Source: Acidiphilium sp. CAG:727 | Lineage (GTDB): Bacteria > Bacillota > Clostridia > Christensenellales > Borkfalkiaceae | NCBI GenBank assembly: GCA_000437515.1 | Contig: FR898465.1 | Coordinates: 9,348 to 17,392 of the forward strand | Length of the DNA stretch: 8,045 nt | Reading direction: 5' to 3' | Shown here: positions 4,790 through 8,045 of the stretch, piece by piece | Numbering within the stretch: the stretch's first letter is position 1 | How the letters are laid out: every line of letters begins with the position of its first letter | The notes under the pieces: model-generated | Told to the model about the DNA's origin: nothing | Database searches by the model: none | What the model saw: the letters and a program-made list of their open reading frames with translations, nothing else | Program-made: the position numbers and the translations under genes

Positions 4790-7700
4790 TTATGCAAGCG
4801 ATATACGGTCGGAAACCGAACGGACGAAAAGTCCGCGTTCTTCGCCGAGCGTTACGCAGTCGTTTATATACGCCGCGAATTTATCGGTTACTTTCTGAAG
4901 CCTTAACGCCGCGCACGCGACCGAAGCGATTTCTTCGGTATACAGCGCGACTTTATCTTCGAGCGCGGCTTTTATAAGCGCGATTATCTCGTAAGGAGTG
5001 AAATCCGTTTCGTATCTTCTTACCGCTTTTTCGCCCGTTTCTACTCTGTATTTGTCGAAAGTAACGGGTTTATCCGTCTTGCGGTAATAAAATTCGCCGA
5101 GCAACTTTTCGCGTTTGAAGCCGCAAAGCGGAATAAGCGCGAGCATTCTGTTTTCGACCTTGTTGCCGAATTTTAATATTCCGAGCGTAGAAAGCGTTCT
5201 TCTTATAAGGAAATTTTCCGAAATCGGTTCTTCCGCTCCGACGACCGCTTTGAGCCTCGATACGATTTCCGCGTCGTTGTCGCCGGAAGTTACGTAATCG
5301 GCGGTTTCGAATAGTTGACTAACGTTTGCGCACTTGTACGCCTTTTGCGCTTTCGCTATACCCGAGCCCGTCTTTTTATCTCTGCCCGTAATACGATCGA
5401 GCAAGTCTTTTATACGCTTTATTTCGCGCTTCGGGTTATTATAGTAGTTGACCGCAAAAACGCGCGTAACGTTCCAGTTGTTGCGTTTAAGCGTCTGAAT
5501 CTGCAATACGTTTCTGTCCTTTATCGAAAATTTATCGCTTCCGTCGCACATAACCGCAAGAATAAATCTGTGTTTGTTTTTGGGATCGAGCACGGCTACG
5601 TCTATTTTGAAATCGGAAACACCCACGTCGTAACGACATTCGTAACCGTATTGCGACAAGGCGGCGGCAATATATTTACCGAGCCCCGTTCTGCTTTTCG
5701 CGACGCTGTCGGACGAAACCGCAAGCGTCGTTTTGCCCTTTTCGGCGAAGTTAAGAAACGCTTTAAGCCCCGCGACGCCCTTGCTGTTGGTTTTCGAAAG
5801 ATCTATCATCGCGCCCGTAATCGACGAGAATACGACCATTTCTTCTCTCGCCCTCGAAGCGGCGACGTTAAGTCTGCGCCAGCCTCCCGCCTGATTGAGA
5901 GGTCCGAAATTAAGCGATATTCTTCCGTTTTTGTCGGGACCGTAGCATACCGAGAAGAGTACTACGTCGCGTTCGTCGCCCTGTACGTTTTCAAGGTTTT
6001 TGACGAACACGGGTTCTTCCCTTTCGTAAGCCCTTTCTTCGAGTTTTTCCGCCGAAATCGCCGACGAAAGTCTGCGTTCGATATAATCTCTCTGTACGCT
6101 CGAAAAAGTTACCACGCCTATGCTCGAACGGCAAAGCGTTGGATCTTTCAGGCGGCGGATAACTTCTTTGACGAGAGCGTCCGCTTCGGGTTTGTTGCGT
6201 TTGGTAAAGCCGCGATCGTACAAACCGTCTTCGACGTAAACGAATTTCACCCTGCTGTCGGGCGCGTCCGGCGATGGGAAAGTACAGAGTTTATTTCCGT
6301 AATAGGCGACGTTGGAAAACGCTATAAGGCTTTCGTGCTTGCTGCGGTAGTGCCATACGAGATGCCTTTCGTCTACGCCGAGCGCAAGACAATCGTCTAA
6401 AACGCTTTCCATATCCTCGGTTTCTATATCGTCTTCGTCCACGCGGTTCGAATCGAAGAAAGCCGTCGGCGGCAATTGTTTGGGGTCGCCGACGATTATG
6501 GCAGACTTTGCCCTCGCAAGCGATCCTATCGCTTCTGCGGTAGGCATCTGCGAGGCTTCGTCGAAGATTACGGTATCGAAAAGTCCGTTTTCCGCCCTTA
6601 AATATTGCGCGACCGTAGACGGGCTCATAAGCATACACGGAGCGGCGGTTTTCAGAAGTTCCGGTATTTCGTCAAACAGTTTACGCAAACTCATTCCGCG
6701 TAAATTATTTTTCGCGTACCGTCTGAAATTCATAAGTTCTATGCTTCCCTTGCCCTCGGTCGAAGCGAGCGGCAGGCGGGAAATGAGTTCGCTGCGGATT
6801 TGTTCCCTGCAAACAAGAGCGTATTCGTCGAGCAGAAGTCTTAACGATTCGGTATTTTCCTCCTGCAAAGCCGCCGAGAAACGGGATAACACGGGATCGG
6901 TCGATATAGTCGTTTTAAGGAAGTTTTCATACACGTTCTTTTCAAAGCCCGCTATCACGTTCTCCGGGGTAAGATCGCCGTTTTCGAGCGAATCGGTAAC
7001 GAAGGTAAGCCCCTCTTTTTCGAGAGCGGCGGCTTCGGCGCGATAAGAGCACCAGTTGGCAAGCATATCGACGTTTTCGATCAAAGCCCCCGCCCTTGCG
7101 GCGTAGCCGTCTAAAACGTCGTCTTCGGGAAGTTTACCGGAATCGGCTTTAATCGTCTTATTAAAGGCTTTTTCGGCGGCGTAGAAGCCCTTGAGCGAGG
7201 TTAAAAGTCCGCTAAGGACGGGCGCGGTAAAGCCGCTTTTAGCCGCTATGCACGTACTGTTGAAACCGTCGGCGTTATAGTCGAGAAAGACTTCCGCCGC
7301 CGTATCGTGAAGTTTATATAACGGCGCGAGAAATTTATTTCTCCCTTCGCCGAAATCGATTTTGCCGAAAGCCGACGTGAATTTATCCGACAATTTCGTA
7401 TTAGCCTTTATCTCGTCCCGATCTTCGTAAATCGCCGACAGAAGTTCGAGCGACGGCAGATACGTATCTTCGGTAAATTTGTTTATCGCGGTTTTCGAAA
7501 GCCGTTTTATTACGGATTGAACGACGGCGTTTCCGGCGGTTTCACCCTCGCTTTCCAATGCCCGCGAAAGTTCTTCTTTTTCGCCCTTTTTAAGATCGAT
7601 TAACTTATCGAAAGAACGGTAATATTTTTTAAGGTTCGCGTCCAAGCGGCGGTTTGCGTTATAAAACGCCTGAAAACTCTCTTCGTCCGCGCTGAAATAT

Positions 7701-8045
7701 TCGTCTAAATCGCCGCCCGACAAATCTTTTGCTATCGATTCGAGAAGCGTAAGTTTTTTGCGGGTGAGCCGCGTAATTCTCTGCCTGTAAAGATCTAAAA
7801 ACAAGGCGATATAACTCTTTAAGTGCTTGATCTCCGCTATCACGACTTCCGCAGAACAATAGACGGCGTTCTTTACGTCGGCGTTATAATCGGTAAGACG
7901 AACGCTTGAAAAGGGCGAATTATAGACTCCGCCGCATTCTCTTGCCGAAACCGCCGCGCGACGAATCATATTTTCGTAGCGTTCCACTTTTTCTTTGGTA
8001 AGTTTGTCGTAGAAAACGCTTTCGATATTCATTACGTCGGGCGCT
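4790..8045 (-). CDS. Large SF1 helicase with C-terminal Vsr-like nuclease domain, 5'-truncated by the window
   Basis: This is the C-terminal portion of a giant DNA/RNA helicase of the DUF4011-helicase-Vsr-DUF3320 type. Numbering from the ATG at 8032 (1080 aa), residues 1-440 are a mostly helical insert. SF1 motifs follow: Walker B/DEAS in FDTVIFDEASQ (485-495), GDPKQLPP (515-522), WHYRS (560-564), VQGDERD (683-689) and NVAASRARE (722-730). A Vsr/MTES_1575-like restriction-endonuclease fold lies at about 780-880 (VGVSDFKIDVAV, AVMCDG, DR, NNW), then a DUF3320-like segment at about 935-1065. Walker A is missing, which in this family lies before the insert. The frame stays open to the window edge (A-P-D-V before the Met), and no Shine-Dalgarno sequence precedes that ATG. 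The ATG is therefore probably internal and the gene continues upstream. Relatives occur in predicted antiphage defence loci (Hhe type, from memory); that role is inferred here. Confidence 0.88.
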   Translation of the reverse strand, partial: APDVMNIESVFYDKLTKEKVERYENMIRRAAVSARECGGVYNSPFSSVRLTDYNADVKNAVYCSAEVVIAEIKHLKSYIALFLDLYRQRITRLTRKKLTLLESIAKDLSGGDLDEYFSADEESFQAFYNANRRLDANLKKYYRSFDKLIDLKKGEKEELSRALESEGETAGNAVVQSVIKRLSKTAINKFTEDTYLPSLELLSAIYEDRDEIKANTKLSDKFTSAFGKIDFGEGRNKFLAPLYKLHDTAAEVFLDYNADGFNSTCIAAKSGFTAPVLSGLLTSLKGFYAAEKAFNKTIKADSGKLPEDDVLDGYAARAGALIENVDMLANWCSYRAEAAALEKEGLTFVTDSLENGDLTPENVIAGFEKNVYENFLKTTISTDPVLSRFSAALQEENTESLRLLLDEYALVCREQIRSELISRLPLASTEGKGSIELMNFRRYAKNNLRGMSLRKLFDEIPELLKTAAPCMLMSPSTVAQYLRAENGLFDTVIFDEASQMPTAEAIGSLARAKSAIIVGDPKQLPPTAFFDSNRVDEDDIETEDMESVLDDCLALGVDERHLVWHYRSKHESLIAFSNVAYYGNKLCTFPSPDAPDSRVKFVYVEDGLYDRGFTKRNKPEADALVKEVIRRLKDPTLCRSSIGVVTFSSVQRDYIERRLSSAISAEKLEERAYEREEPVFVKNLENVQGDERDVVLFSVCYGPDKNGRISLNFGPLNQAGGWRRLNVAASRAREEMVVFSSITGAMIDLSKTNSKGVAGLKAFLNFAEKGKTTLAVSSDSVAKSRTGLGKYIAAALSQYGYECRYDVGVSDFKIDVAVLDPKNKHRFILAVMCDGSDKFSIKDRNVLQIQTLKRNNWNVTRVFAVNYYNNPKREIKRIKDLLDRITGRDKKTGSGIAKAQKAYKCANVSQLFETADYVTSGDNDAEIVSRLKAVVGAEEPISENFLIRRTLSTLGILKFGNKVENRMLALIPLCGFKREKLLGEFYYRKTDKPVTFDKYRVETGEKAVRRYETDFTPYEIIALIKAALEDKVALYTEEIASVACAALRLQKVTDKFAAYINDCVTLGEERGLFVRSVSDRISLA

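Noticed and set aside
4343..4906. A 187-codon plus-strand frame spanning the polymerase/ligase start, the repeat and the helicase end
   Set aside because: It crosses two confident minus-strand genes and a non-coding repeat, with no domain or convincing RBS.
5315..6400. A 361-codon open frame on the plus strand, antisense to the helicase gene
   Set aside because: The opposite strand is a clear helicase with motifs in this very stretch. The antisense translation is rich in Arg, Phe and Tyr with no recognisable domain, and looks like a by-product of the coding strand's codon bias.
6480..7046. A 188-codon plus-strand open frame
   Set aside because: It lies antisense to the helicase gene, is Ser-rich and low in complexity, and has no family resemblance; it is a shadow frame.
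4790..8032. Complete 1080-aa helicase starting at the ATG at 8032
   Set aside because: No Shine-Dalgarno sequence precedes this ATG, the frame continues to the window edge, and the Walker A motif needed by an SF1 helicase is missing from the visible part.
1..8045. CRISPR array, tRNA or rRNA genes, prophage or transposase genes
   Set aside because: No regularly spaced direct repeats, cloverleaf-type sequence, rRNA motifs or mobile-element proteins were seen in the non-coding stretches, and the coding stretches are accounted for by the four genes.

Overview
The window is about 8 kb of chromosome from an endospore-forming Firmicute, most likely an uncultured member of the class Clostridia. The evidence is a full-length SpoIVA, a protein known only from spore formers, close to the GTPase gene der, together with strong purine-rich Shine-Dalgarno sites. 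All four real genes lie on the minus strand, so transcription runs from high to low coordinates: helicase-nuclease, polysaccharide polymerase/ligase, der, spoIVA. No tRNA, rRNA, CRISPR array or transposase gene was seen.

Region by region (in transcription order): 8045-4790 is the C-terminal part of a very large SF1 helicase fused to a Vsr-like nuclease-fold domain and a C-terminal DUF3320-like domain. Its start and Walker A motif lie beyond the window edge. 4789-4622 is a 168-bp gap with an extended -10 promoter candidate and a hairpin-bearing repeat. 4621-3155 is a multi-membrane-spanning O-antigen ligase/polymerase-like protein. Its 3' end overlaps der (3162-1843) by 8 nt, so the two are probably translationally coupled. 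1842-1642 is a 201-bp gap with a hairpin, two degenerate repeat copies and a possible SigE-type promoter. 1641-169 is spoIVA. 168-1 holds another repeat copy starting at the spoIVA stop codon and ends in an extreme C-rich tract at the window edge.

Functionally the genes are a mixture: a probable genome-defence or nucleic-acid-processing helicase, a surface-polysaccharide enzyme coupled to an essential ribosome-assembly GTPase, and the ATPase that builds the spore-coat basement layer. The der/spoIVA neighbourhood is recognisable from other spore formers, but the lipid genes usually found between them (gpsA, often plsY) are absent. The least expected structure is non-coding. A short element ending in CCTTCC(GGGA) recurs in all three non-coding stretches, in the same orientation, together with hairpins. 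It looks like a dispersed repeat family that has colonised every intergenic space here.
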